Numbered from the stretch's first letter, positions 1 to 5,975 are shown. The stretch is DNA of 12,689 nucleotides from CAZAIO01 sp964485235 (GCA_964485235.1 CAZAIO010000078.1:1-12689), one strand, 5' to 3'. The notes: generated by a model from the letters alone, not told the origin. Program-made: numbers and translations.

Positions 1-2129
1 ACAGCATTGTACGGTCTTGTGGGAGACAGGATGCGGTCCATCTGCATGGCATCGATAACATTGGGATAACGTCCGTAACCGAGTGCTGGTTTGTTACGGG
101 CATCGAATACCTCGAAGCCGGTCGCTATAACTACAGAGCCGGTATTCAGCTCCTGCGCTTCAGTTTGCATATTGAAGGTGATCGCATCGGCGGGGCATGT
201 TATCTTACATTGCTGGCACTGGGAACACCCGCCGCAATCAAGACAGCGGCCGGCACTATATCTCGCTTCCTCTTCCGACATGGTCACTTCAACCTCTTCA
301 AAAGACTGCCGGCATATTTCAACCGGTCTACTTTCCATTACGATTTGCGGACGGGGAGATATCCGGTCTTTCACCGGAGCTACTATCGCGTAACGGTCTA
401 CGATGGGCAATCTCTCATCGAATTTTACATTATTTAGGGGCTCTCCTTTGAGATAACAGTCTATATAAAAGGCTGCGCGTTTACCCAGCCCCATCGCCTG
501 TACTATCATGGACGGACCGCTGACTGCATCACCGCCGGCAAATACATTTGGTATAGAAGTCTCCATCGTTTCATTATTTACCTTTATGGTCCCGTTCGCG
601 TTTAAATCGAGTTCCTGTGAAAATACGCTTGTGTTCGGTAGAAGCCCGATCGCACAAATGACTACATCGACTGGTATGGTCTCTTCCGAACCCTGAATGG
701 GTATCGGTCGCTTTCTCCCGCTCTCATCCGGCTCCCCTAGTCTCATACTGATACATTCCATTCCTTCGAGTTTTCCGTCTTTTCCGACAAATTTGACCGG
801 TGTCTTTAAAAACTGGAATTCTATTCCTTCTCTTAGAGCAGCTTCGACTTCCCAGTCATGCGCCGGCATTTCTTCGCGACCGCGCCGGTACAGGAAAAAC
901 ACCTTCTTTGCGCCTGCCCGTATAGCGACTCTCGCCGGGTCTATTGCGGAATTGCCGCCACCGACAATCGCTACCACCTTATCTTTTACATCTATAGGAG
1001 CTTCCGTCTGGTAACTTTTCAAGAACTCCATACATTCATACACACCGGTTAGTTCCTCGCCGGGAATAGATAGTTTCCGGCCTCCCGTAAGACCTGCTGC
1101 CATGAAGATGGCGTCGAATCCCTGCTTTTTAAGCGATTCGATAGAATTGACCTTCGTATCCGTTACAATTTTTACGCCCAGGGCGGTAATGTTTTTAATA
1201 TCGCGGTCAAGTATATCCTTCGGCAGCCTGTATGATGGAATACCCCAGCGTACTATGCCGCCCGGTTTTGATTGGGCTTCAAATATGGTCACCGAATGGC
1301 CCGTACGCGCCAGGAAATAGGCGGCTGCAAGCCCTGCCGGTCCCGAACCTACAACCGCTACTTTTTTCCCTGTTGAATTTTCCGGCGCAGTGTATTCGGG
1401 TTCAGGATGGTCTTTATAATAGTTGTCCACCATAAAACGCTTGATCCCTCTGATTGAAACCGTACCTTCAAGCTGATTCCTGGTACATTCTTCTTCACAT
1501 GGTGCATAACAGGCACGGCTTAAACTTCCGGGCAGGGGAGCATCTTCCAGATGAAGCTTGAAAGCCTCTTCATATTTCCCCGCACGAACGAGAGAGACAT
1601 ACCCGTGTGCTTTCACTCCCGAAGGGCAGGTATAGGAACAGGGAGAACTTCCGTTTCGGTCCAATACGGCCTTTTTGGGGACCGCCTGCGGAAACACAAT
1701 ATGGACCGCCCTGCGTGCGACCAGGTCGGAATTAAACTCATCGGGTATAGCTACGGTGCACACTACCTCACATTTTGCACAACCGGTGCATTTCATCGGA
1801 TCGACGAAAGTCGGCTTTCTGTGAAGATTTACGGCAAAACTGCCGTTTTCATTTCTGTAAATATCGTCAATCTCGGAATAGGTAAGGACTTTTACATTAG
1901 GGTGATTGGCAGTGGCTGCCATTTTAGGGGTAGAGATGCAACTGGCACAGTCCAGAGTAGGAAAGACCTTGCTCAGCAGGACCATTTTTCCGCCTATACT
2001 CGCCTCTTTTTCTACCAGTAACACCCGGAAACCCATATCGCCCAGGGTCAAAGCCGACTCCATGCCAGCAATACCACCCCCGATAACGAGGGCATCATAG
2101 TTCGTCTGAGTTTGTCGATTATCTGTCAT
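1..2129 (-). CDS. HdrA-like FAD/iron-sulfur oxidoreductase with GltD-type insert (3' end outside window)
   Basis: Flavoprotein of the heterodisulfide reductase A family, a cytoplasmic electron-transfer subunit that in Hdr complexes carries the bifurcating FAD. About 709 residues are visible, open to the left edge. In order: an FAD-binding GGGIAG at residues 17-22; the HdrA-typical DCASC stretch near residue 60; a [4Fe-4S] motif CxxCxxCxxxC (Cys114, 117, 120, 124); a GltD-like cysteine-rich segment (Cys164, 168, 207, 211, 215); a second nucleotide fold with GSGPAG at 261-266 and a further GGGNSA fold; a ferredoxin-like cluster of six Cys (629-645); then HdrA sequence resumes. The mosaic HdrA + glutamate-synthase small-subunit architecture is intact with no frameshift. 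The start at 2129 lies nine bases after the stop of the MvhD-like gene, with AAGGA just before it. Third gene of an operon with tusA-like and mvhD-like genes. Electron partner and substrate are unknown; HdrB/HdrC could lie further left. Confidence 0.88.
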   Translation of the reverse strand, partial: MTDNRQTQTNYDALVIGGGIAGMESALTLGDMGFRVLLVEKEASIGGKMVLLSKVFPTLDCASCISTPKMAATANHPNVKVLTYSEIDDIYRNENGSFAVNLHRKPTFVDPMKCTGCAKCEVVCTVAIPDEFNSDLVARRAVHIVFPQAVPKKAVLDRNGSSPCSYTCPSGVKAHGYVSLVRAGKYEEAFKLHLEDAPLPGSLSRACYAPCEEECTRNQLEGTVSIRGIKRFMVDNYYKDHPEPEYTAPENSTGKKVAVVGSGPAGLAAAYFLARTGHSVTIFEAQSKPGGIVRWGIPSYRLPKDILDRDIKNITALGVKIVTDTKVNSIESLKKQGFDAIFMAAGLTGGRKLSIPGEELTGVYECMEFLKSYQTEAPIDVKDKVVAIVGGGNSAIDPARVAIRAGAKKVFFLYRRGREEMPAHDWEVEAALREGIEFQFLKTPVKFVGKDGKLEGMECISMRLGEPDESGRKRPIPIQGSEETIPVDVVICAIGLLPNTSVFSQELDLNANGTIKVNNETMETSIPNVFAGGDAVSGPSMIVQAMGLGKRAAFYIDCYLKGEPLNNVKFDERLPIVDRYAIVAPVKDRISPRPQIVMESRPVEICRQSFEEVEVTMSEEEARYSAGRCLDCGGCSQCQQCKITCPADAITFNMQTEAQELNTGSVVIATGFEVFDARNKPALGYGRYPNVIDAMQMDRILSPTRPYNA

Positions 2130-2138
2130 ATCCTTATA

Positions 2139-2552
2139 TCAGCCGTCCATCTCTTTCAATACTTTATTGAAATTTTCCATATGGGAAACAAAAGATTCGG
2201 CACAAACGGAACAGATAGCAGCCATTTTCAACCTGCGGGGATCATACCCCTTTTGTTCGATGAGTTCCTGCGCTTTCTTTACTACCTTAGCGGTTCTGCC
2301 GGTACAGTCCGGAAGATAGGCACAGTCAGTGCCATCAGCAGCAATAAACACACCGCTAAAACCGGCTTGAAGCGCATGTAACACCCATTCGGGGTTGATG
2401 CCGCTGGAACAAGGTACCCCCAATACGAGCACGTTCGTTGGGTAGTCCATATGGCTGCTACCGGCAAGATCGATACCCGGATCAGAGATATTGTTCGTAG
2501 AAAAAACTAATATTTTCGGTTTATTAGCCGAGGCATCCTGGTCCTGGTCCAC
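2139..2552 (-). CDS. MvhD/FlpD-like hydrogenase iron-sulfur subunit family protein, divergent cysteines
   Basis: 137-residue protein of the MvhD/FlpD (hydrogenase iron-sulfur subunit) family, which in methanogens carries a [2Fe-2S] cluster and passes electrons between a hydrogenase or formate dehydrogenase and HdrA. The fold signature is visible: a beta strand with KPKILVFS, then IDLAG, YPTNVLVLGVPCSSGINP, the GVFIAADGTDCAYL region, and a final helix ending near 135. The usual CxxC at the N-terminus is replaced by T19-N-N-I22, and the Cys of the GCH motif is Ala72. Cysteines present are C48, C77, C83, C114 and C117, of which only C48 and C77 sit at the family positions. The start is GTG, sharing one base with the tusA-like stop (TAGTG), with CGAGG six bases upstream, so translation is probably coupled. 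Placement directly before hdrA supports an electron-transfer role; the cluster type is uncertain. Confidence 0.8.
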   Translation of the reverse strand: MDQDQDASANKPKILVFSTNNISDPGIDLAGSSHMDYPTNVLVLGVPCSSGINPEWVLHALQAGFSGVFIAADGTDCAYLPDCTGRTAKVVKKAQELIEQKGYDPRRLKMAAICSVCAESFVSHMENFNKVLKEMDG

Positions 2553-2806
2553 TATTTACCTCGTTTTACAAAAATTCGCCAGTACCCGGAATCTTCTATA
2601 AAACCCAGAAATTCGTGTCCTACCTTTTTGGACCAGAGAGGGAGGTCTTGATTGGTCCCTTCATCTGAAGATAACACTTCCATTATTCCACCCACAGGGA
2701 CTGCTGTCATACCGCGTTTTGCTTCAAGTAGCGGGCCTGGGCAGGCAGTCCCTCTGGCATCAACTACTTTTGCGACAGTAATATTTTTTAGCTCGTCAGC
2801 ATTCAT
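2552..2806 (-). CDS. TusA/SirA-family sulfur carrier protein
   Basis: 84-residue protein of the TusA (SirA/YedF) family: small cytoplasmic proteins that hold sulfane sulfur as a persulfide on one cysteine and pass it between sulfurtransferases and acceptors. The hallmark CPxP motif is present as A-C22-P-G-P-L-L-E-A-K, after a strand carrying DARG, followed by the second strand with MEVLSSDEGTNQDL and a C-terminal FVKRGK. The length matches the family. ATG at 2806 is preceded by GGAGG with seven bases of spacing. First gene of the operon with the MvhD-like and HdrA-like genes, transcribed from the promoter at 2912-2941. TusA next to Hdr-like subunits recalls sulfur-oxidising sHdr clusters; TusA domains next to CstR regulators are known in the staphylococcal cst operon. 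The specific role in this operon (sulfur trafficking to an Hdr-like complex) is inference. Confidence 0.9.
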   Translation of the reverse strand: MNADELKNITVAKVVDARGTACPGPLLEAKRGMTAVPVGGIMEVLSSDEGTNQDLPLWSKKVGHEFLGFIEDSGYWRIFVKRGK

Positions 2807-2811
2807 AGATG

Positions 2812-2818
2812 TTCCTCC
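2812..2818 (-). promoter_or_regulatory. tusA-like ribosome binding site
   Basis: GGAGGAA on the minus strand, seven bases before ATG 2806. It is embedded in a 16-base stretch (2812-2827) identical to the corresponding stretch before the aldehyde dehydrogenase gene (5415-5430). Confidence 0.85.
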
Positions 2819-2848
2819 AAAATTTTTGTATATCGCTGAACATCACAG

Positions 2849-2878
2849 TTTACAAACATGTGACTATTAAAATATACT
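2849..2878 (+). promoter_or_regulatory. Candidate promoter of the csoR-like gene
   Basis: TTTACA at 2849-2854 and TATACT at 2873-2878, 18 bases apart, each one mismatch from sigma-70 consensus. Transcription would start near 2885, about 80 bases before the ATG, so the operator at 2915-2930 would lie in the transcribed leader and could block elongation (autoregulation). This is a sequence match only. Confidence 0.5.
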
Positions 2879-2911
2879 TAAAATCAGACGGGTGGTTTCG
2901 GGACTTAAATG

Positions 2912-2941
2912 ATTATACCGTACGGGGTATGGTAATTTCAA
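2912..2941 (-). promoter_or_regulatory. Promoter of tusA-mvhD-hdrA-like operon
   Basis: On the minus strand TTGAAA (2941-2936) and a perfect TATAAT (2917-2912) with an 18-base spacer. The predicted start is near 2905, giving a leader of about 100 nt. The spacer contains the CsoR-type inverted repeat, so a bound repressor would directly exclude RNA polymerase. Confidence 0.75.
2915..2930. promoter_or_regulatory. CsoR/CstR-type operator
   Basis: Inverted repeat ATACC-N6-GGTAT with a G-rich centre (ATACCGTACGGGGTAT), of the ATACCC/GGGTAT kind known for CsoR-family repressors. It overlaps the -10 and spacer of the minus-strand operon promoter and lies 37 bases before the csoR-like start. Position and sequence both suit a site that represses the operon and possibly csoR itself. 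Confidence 0.7.
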
Positions 2942-2967
2942 GTACTTATGAGGAGAAAAATCCACTA

Positions 2968-3255
2968 ATGACTAAAAAAACCGAGGAGCCAAAAATAGTC
3001 TTACTAAAAAGACTCAGCAGAATCGAGGGGCAGGTACGTGGCATCATGAAAATGCTGGAGGAGGACCGGGATTGCGTCAGTATAATAACGCAAATCGCAG
3101 CAGTTCGGTCCGGTATCGAAGGTACCGGTGCGATAGTATTGAATAACTGTATGAAAATCTGCGTGAATGAAGGTCCCAATGAAATAATAAATCTCGATAA
3201 TTTGTCCAAAGCGATATCAATCTGGGGACGCGTCCGCAGCAACGACGGTGTATAA
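2968..3255 (+). CDS. CsoR/CstR-family metal- or persulfide-sensing repressor
   Basis: 95-residue all-alpha repressor of the CsoR/RcnR/FrmR/CstR family (DUF156). The signature LLKRLSRIEGQVRGIMKMLEE is at residues 12-32 and D-C36 starts helix 2. Numbering coincides with Mycobacterium CsoR, whose Cu(I) ligands are C36, H61 and C65: here residues 36, 61 and 65 are Cys, Cys and Cys, so the histidine is replaced. CstR-type persulfide sensors also lack that histidine and use a Cys pair. I chose ATG 2968 because the conserved domain begins about 10 residues later; GAGGAG lies 12 bases upstream. In-frame starts further upstream would add unconserved residues. It is divergent from the tusA-mvhD-hdrA-like operon with a matching operator between. 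The inducer (persulfide, Cu(I), other thiophilic metal or electrophile) cannot be decided from sequence. Confidence 0.92.
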   Translation: MTKKTEEPKIVLLKRLSRIEGQVRGIMKMLEEDRDCVSIITQIAAVRSGIEGTGAIVLNNCMKICVNEGPNEIINLDNLSKAISIWGRVRSNDGV

Positions 3256-3312
3256 AAAGCATTACCTGAACATGAGAAATATTTCTTTGTAAAAACCCCC
3301 GGCACTTTAACA

Positions 3313-3361
3313 CATCGACCGGTGATTTAAATAATTACGGTACCGGTCGATGAGTTTTTTT
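3313..3361 (+). terminator. Intrinsic terminator after csoR-like gene
   Basis: Perfect 11-bp inverted repeat CATCGACCGGT (3313-3323) / ACCGGTCGATG (3342-3352) with an 18-base loop, followed by seven T at 3355-3361. It lies 57 bases after the csoR stop. There is no matching T-run in the minus direction, so it serves the plus strand, although the Nudix gene (minus) ends nearby at 3377. Confidence 0.82.
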
Positions 3362-3376
3362 GACAACGGGCCCCTG

Positions 3377-3805
3377 TTATCCTTCTTTTTCCGGCCCGAG
3401 AAGCACCCGCAACAGCGTTTCTCCGAGCATGGGCATGGCATCATATGTGCCGATATCCGCAGGGTCTATCCATTGAAGCTGCCTATGCTCCCAGTCCAGC
3501 CTTATCTTGTTCCGGTCGCGGACATGGAACAGATAGGGATAGACTATCTTTGTGACCTGTATACTTTTATCGTCGAAGACGAGCGGTTCGCCTTTTTTGA
3601 CCAGCATAATATCGTCACGGGACAGCCCTGTCTCTTCTTCGATCTCTATCAGTGCCTGTTCATCGGCAGTCCTGCCGTTGTCTATCGAGCCGCTGACGCC
3701 GCCCCACTTCCCGGCATACGTGCTCACCCGGTCGCTGCGCAACAGGAGCAGTATTTTACCGTCAGATTCTATAAAGGCGGTGACACCCCGGACTTCACGG
3801 TACAT
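3377..3805 (-). CDS. Nudix hydrolase with altered Nudix box
   Basis: 142-residue Nudix-superfamily protein, expected to hydrolyse a nucleoside diphosphate linked to another group (for example oxidised nucleotides or nucleotide sugars). The N-terminal strand VTAFIESDGKILLLLRS and the GKWGGVSG turn lead into the box starting at G39 (GSIDNGRTADEQ...IEIEEETGL). Against the consensus Gx5Ex7REUxEExGU, the first Glu is Arg and the Arg of RE is Ile, while the Glu residues at box positions 16, 19 and 20, which bind the catalytic metal, are kept. A C-terminal Trp-containing strand (QLQWID) is typical. AGAGGG lies seven bases before ATG 3805. It follows the aldehyde dehydrogenase on the same strand after a 149-base gap. 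Substrate unknown; loss of the Arg could lower or redirect activity. Confidence 0.88.
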   Translation of the reverse strand: MYREVRGVTAFIESDGKILLLLRSDRVSTYAGKWGGVSGSIDNGRTADEQALIEIEEETGLSRDDIMLVKKGEPLVFDDKSIQVTKIVYPYLFHVRDRNKIRLDWEHRQLQWIDPADIGTYDAMPMLGETLLRVLLGPEKEG

Positions 3806-3954
3806 TTATCTTCCCTCTTTAATAATATTTTCCTGTATAAGTATACGGGAGATAAAATCCCGTGAATAGTTTTGCAGGCAGAGCCGTGTATTTCCCTTGA
3901 TCGATGTTCCTGCGGGCGGTTTCGCCAGCCCTGCTGCAGGGCATTATATGTTCG
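3806..3954 (-). other. Intergenic gap with hairpins between aldehyde dehydrogenase and Nudix genes
   Basis: Contains a 6-bp hairpin GCCCTG/CAGGGC (3928-3942), a small GGCG/CGCC hairpin (3915-3926) and ACGGGA/TCCCGT (about 3845-3863). None is followed by a T-run in the minus direction, so a terminator for the aldehyde dehydrogenase gene is not clear. The near-palindrome CCTGTATAAGTATACGGG overlaps the third hairpin. I find no convincing promoter for the Nudix gene; read-through is possible. Confidence 0.35.
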
Positions 3955-5409
3955 TTATTCGTTCAAATCAAGGGATATTACTTTGGTCTGCGTGTATTCC
4001 ATAAGGCCCATAAGCCCGGCTGCCTTGCCAAAGCCGCTCTCTTTATATCCGCCCCACGGCAATGGCAGGCTCCCTTCCAAAGCCATATGATTATTTATCC
4101 AGACAGTACCGGCGCGTATTTCATTGGCAAGCCGTATTCCTCTGGCCGCGTTTTTTGTCCATACGGATGCCGCTAATCCGAACTCTGTATCGTTTGCCAT
4201 GCCCACAATGTCATCTTTGTCAGTAAATTTAATAATACATGCCACCGGTCCGAAGATCTCTTCCCTGGCTATTCTCATATTCTGTGTCACATCGGCAAAA
4301 ACGGTCGGCATAATAAAATAGCCTTTATTCAGAGGCGGTTCCGTGGGCCTCTTGCCGCCCAGGACCAGCCTGGCTCCCTCCTCCATACCGATCTTGATAT
4401 AGCCTTCAACCCTGTCCCTGTGCTCGGCGCTGACCACCGGGCCCATTTGAGTCTTCACATCTCCGGGGTCACCCACAACGACTTTTTTAGAAACTTCAAC
4501 GAATTTATCGACAAATTCATCATAAAGCTTCTCATGTACATAAAATCTTCCGGGCGAACCACAGATCATACCTGTATTGAAGTATAGAGCAAACGTACCT
4601 TTTGCTACAGAGGCGTCTACATCAGCATCTTCCAGCACTATAAAAGGATTTTTACCCCCGAGCTCCAGGAAAAGACGTTTTGCTGTTTTGCTGGCAGCAG
4701 CCATTATCGCTTTTCCCGTCTCACAGCTCCCGGTAAAACCTACCATATTTACACCGGGATGAGAAGCGAGTGCTTCACCTACCGAACCTCCGGGACCGGT
4801 GATTATATTCATAACACCCGGCGGCAAACCAAGTTCATCCATTATCTCGACAATCTTAAGAGCTGCAAGCGAGTTAACACTGGCAGGTTTTATTACACTG
4901 GTATTTCCGGTTGCCATAGCCGCTGACATTTTTTCGCAAATCATAAGCGGTACATTCCACGGCTCAATTCCGGCACATACGCCTATCGGTTCACGTTTAA
5001 TATAAGGTAACGTACCCGGCGCAGTCGGTCTGACCTCACCCACTCCCAGTAAATTCATACAATTATCAGCAGCAAATCTAAATTTATGCGGTATCGCACT
5101 GGCAAAAGCACCGGCGATCATTTGTGTCGAGCCATGGTCAAGAATGTCGATCTCTATAAATTCAGGCAGACGCTTTTCAACCGAATCCGCAATAGCATGT
5201 AAGATCGCTGATCGTTCTTCCTGAGGCTTTGTAGACCAGATGGGAAAAGCTTTACGGGCAGCTTCAACTGCCTTATCGACATCCACCCTGTCACCCAGGG
5301 GGACACGGGCAATCTCCTCTTCAGTAGCCGGATTGACCACTGAATAGGTCTTCCCCGATTCCGCATCGACCCATTTTCCGTCTATGTACATCTGATATTG
5401 TTTTGACAT
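3955..5409 (-). CDS. NAD(P)-dependent aldehyde dehydrogenase
   Basis: 484-residue soluble enzyme of the aldehyde dehydrogenase superfamily, oxidising an aldehyde to the acid with NAD(P)+. Motifs in order: PWN at 150-152 (Asn152 stabilises the thiohemiacetal); the cofactor loop KPA near 174; GFTGS at 224-228; catalytic base Glu249 in LELGGK; catalytic Cys283 in the stretch FNTGMICGSPGR; EEIFGP downstream; and NNH...PWGGYKESGFG near the C-terminus. The length is typical of betaine-aldehyde or succinate-semialdehyde dehydrogenases; the residues around the Cys (MICGS rather than QVCSA) do not point to a known substrate. GGAGG lies seven bases before ATG 5409. A strong promoter at 5696-5724 and a structured leader control it. 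It lies divergent from the gntR-corrinoid genes, so an aldehyde from a demethylated compound is a possible substrate, which is inference. Confidence 0.93.
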   Translation of the reverse strand: MSKQYQMYIDGKWVDAESGKTYSVVNPATEEEIARVPLGDRVDVDKAVEAARKAFPIWSTKPQEERSAILHAIADSVEKRLPEFIEIDILDHGSTQMIAGAFASAIPHKFRFAADNCMNLLGVGEVRPTAPGTLPYIKREPIGVCAGIEPWNVPLMICEKMSAAMATGNTSVIKPASVNSLAALKIVEIMDELGLPPGVMNIITGPGGSVGEALASHPGVNMVGFTGSCETGKAIMAAASKTAKRLFLELGGKNPFIVLEDADVDASVAKGTFALYFNTGMICGSPGRFYVHEKLYDEFVDKFVEVSKKVVVGDPGDVKTQMGPVVSAEHRDRVEGYIKIGMEEGARLVLGGKRPTEPPLNKGYFIMPTVFADVTQNMRIAREEIFGPVACIIKFTDKDDIVGMANDTEFGLAASVWTKNAARGIRLANEIRAGTVWINNHMALEGSLPLPWGGYKESGFGKAAGLMGLMEYTQTKVISLDLNE

Positions 5410-5414
5410 ATAGT

Positions 5415-5421
5415 TTCCTCC
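5415..5421 (-). promoter_or_regulatory. Aldehyde dehydrogenase ribosome binding site
   Basis: GGAGGAA on the minus strand, seven bases upstream of ATG 5409. It is part of the 16-base stretch (5415-5430) shared with the tusA-like gene. Confidence 0.85.
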
Positions 5422-5498
5422 AAAATTTTTTAATAGATACCGTTATAAACTGCATAGCGGCAGTACAGAACATCGTTGTAGTGAATTTACCTGATGAG

Positions 5499-5531
5499 AA
5501 AAAAAGGGGGGCCAATTTCAACAGGAGCCCC
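5499..5531 (-). terminator. Attenuator-like terminator in aldehyde dehydrogenase leader
   Basis: Minus strand GGGGC (5531-5527) pairs with GCCCC (5512-5508) over a 14-base loop (a G-U pair can extend it), followed by CC and seven T (5505-5499). It lies about 90 bases before the coding start and 160 bases or more after the predicted transcription start, so termination here would abort the message. The all-GC stem is short, which leaves moderate doubt. AGGAG (5565-5561) can pair with CTCCT (5527-5523), a partly competing antiterminator. Confidence 0.55.
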
Positions 5532-5645
5532 GATAGAACAATAATGCGGTTATTGTTGCTCTCCTTTCCGATCACGGGAGGCACAGATGTTTTCATCTGT
5601 ACCCTCTGACATCGCAGTCATCGACTGTACGCCATGGCGCGACAG
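5523..5645 (-). promoter_or_regulatory. Structured leader RNA, candidate riboswitch or attenuator
   Basis: In the minus-strand leader I see, 5' to 3': CTGT..ACAG closing the palindrome CGCCATGGCG (5645-5625); CAGTC-GAT-GACTG (5627-5615), which shares bases with the first and so excludes it; an 11-bp hairpin (5606-5578) of GAGG/CCTC plus ACAGATG/CATCTGT capped by AAAA; an 8-bp hairpin AACAATAA/TTATTGTT with a five-base loop (5557-5537); and then the terminator. No box of the cobalamin, SAM, THF, T-box, glycine or guanidine classes is recognised. Mutually exclusive stems before a terminator are the form of a switch, but the ligand is unknown. Confidence 0.55.
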
Positions 5646-5695
5646 CTTTAGGCCATACAGCTCGAAGAGTTAACTGTTATTAGGTTAATCTACAT

Positions 5696-5724
5696 ATTTA
5701 ATACTATTAAACAGCCCATGTCAA
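5696..5724 (-). promoter_or_regulatory. Promoter of aldehyde dehydrogenase gene
   Basis: Minus strand TTGACA (5724-5719, perfect) and TTAAAT (5701-5696, 4/6) with a 17-base spacer. Transcription would begin near 5689, leaving a leader of about 280 nt. The -35 lies in a small palindrome ATGTCAACAT (5718-5727). Confidence 0.65.
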
Positions 5725-5936
5725 CATATACGATTTTTCAATATAAAATGTTATGGCAGTACTCCACCCGCCGGTACCGTCATTACCGGCCTGAAACGTC
5801 TGAACCAAAGGTAAAATATAGCCTGAGTTTGTATATATATGATGATAATTTTCTCAAGAGCGGCAGACTTTAAATCAAATACAGGATAGAGTATTATATA
5901 GGCATAACAATACTGGTGCATTTTCAAATTGTCATG
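5725..5936. other. AT-rich divergent intergenic region, no gene seen
   Basis: Region between the outward-facing aldehyde dehydrogenase and gntR promoters. It is AT-rich with scattered TATA runs and stop codons in most frames. A reading frame on the minus strand over 5751-6065 starts at TTG with no ribosome binding site and has no recognisable domain, so I do not call it. Confidence 0.5.
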
Positions 5937-5952
5937 TGTCACAATATTGACA
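5937..5952. promoter_or_regulatory. Candidate operator near gntR promoter
   Basis: Inverted repeat TGTCA-N6-TGACA whose right arm is the -35 element of the candidate gntR promoter. This is a plausible autoregulatory site for the GntR protein, though it does not match the GTnTAnAC core common in the HutC subfamily. Confidence 0.3.
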
Positions 5953-5975
5953 TTGTATCGCATATCTGGCTTAAT
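5947..5975 (+). promoter_or_regulatory. Candidate promoter of gntR-corrinoid genes
   Basis: TTGACA at 5947-5952 (perfect) and CTTAAT at 5970-5975 (4/6), 17-base spacer, about 120 bases before the gntR start. A perfect TATAAT at 6029-6034 lacks a good -35 and is a second possibility. Confidence 0.5.

Noticed and set aside
1551..2021. 156-codon open frame on the plus strand
   Set aside because: It lies wholly opposite the hdrA-like gene, whose motifs are unmistakable. It shows no domain and no ribosome binding site.
3350..3865. 171-codon open frame on the plus strand
   Set aside because: It is antisense to the Nudix gene and starts inside the csoR terminator. No recognisable protein features.
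3840..3865. Terminator for the aldehyde dehydrogenase gene
   Set aside because: The ACGGGA/TCCCGT hairpin is followed on the minus strand by ATACTTATAC, not a T-run.
5321..5596. 91-codon minus-strand frame in the aldehyde dehydrogenase leader, considered as a leader peptide
   Set aside because: It has no ribosome binding site, begins inside a hairpin and runs about 90 bases into the aldehyde dehydrogenase gene in another frame.
5499..5690. Cobalamin riboswitch in the aldehyde dehydrogenase leader
   Set aside because: Considered because of the corrinoid genes nearby, but the conserved GCCACTG-like B12 box and core junction are not seen.
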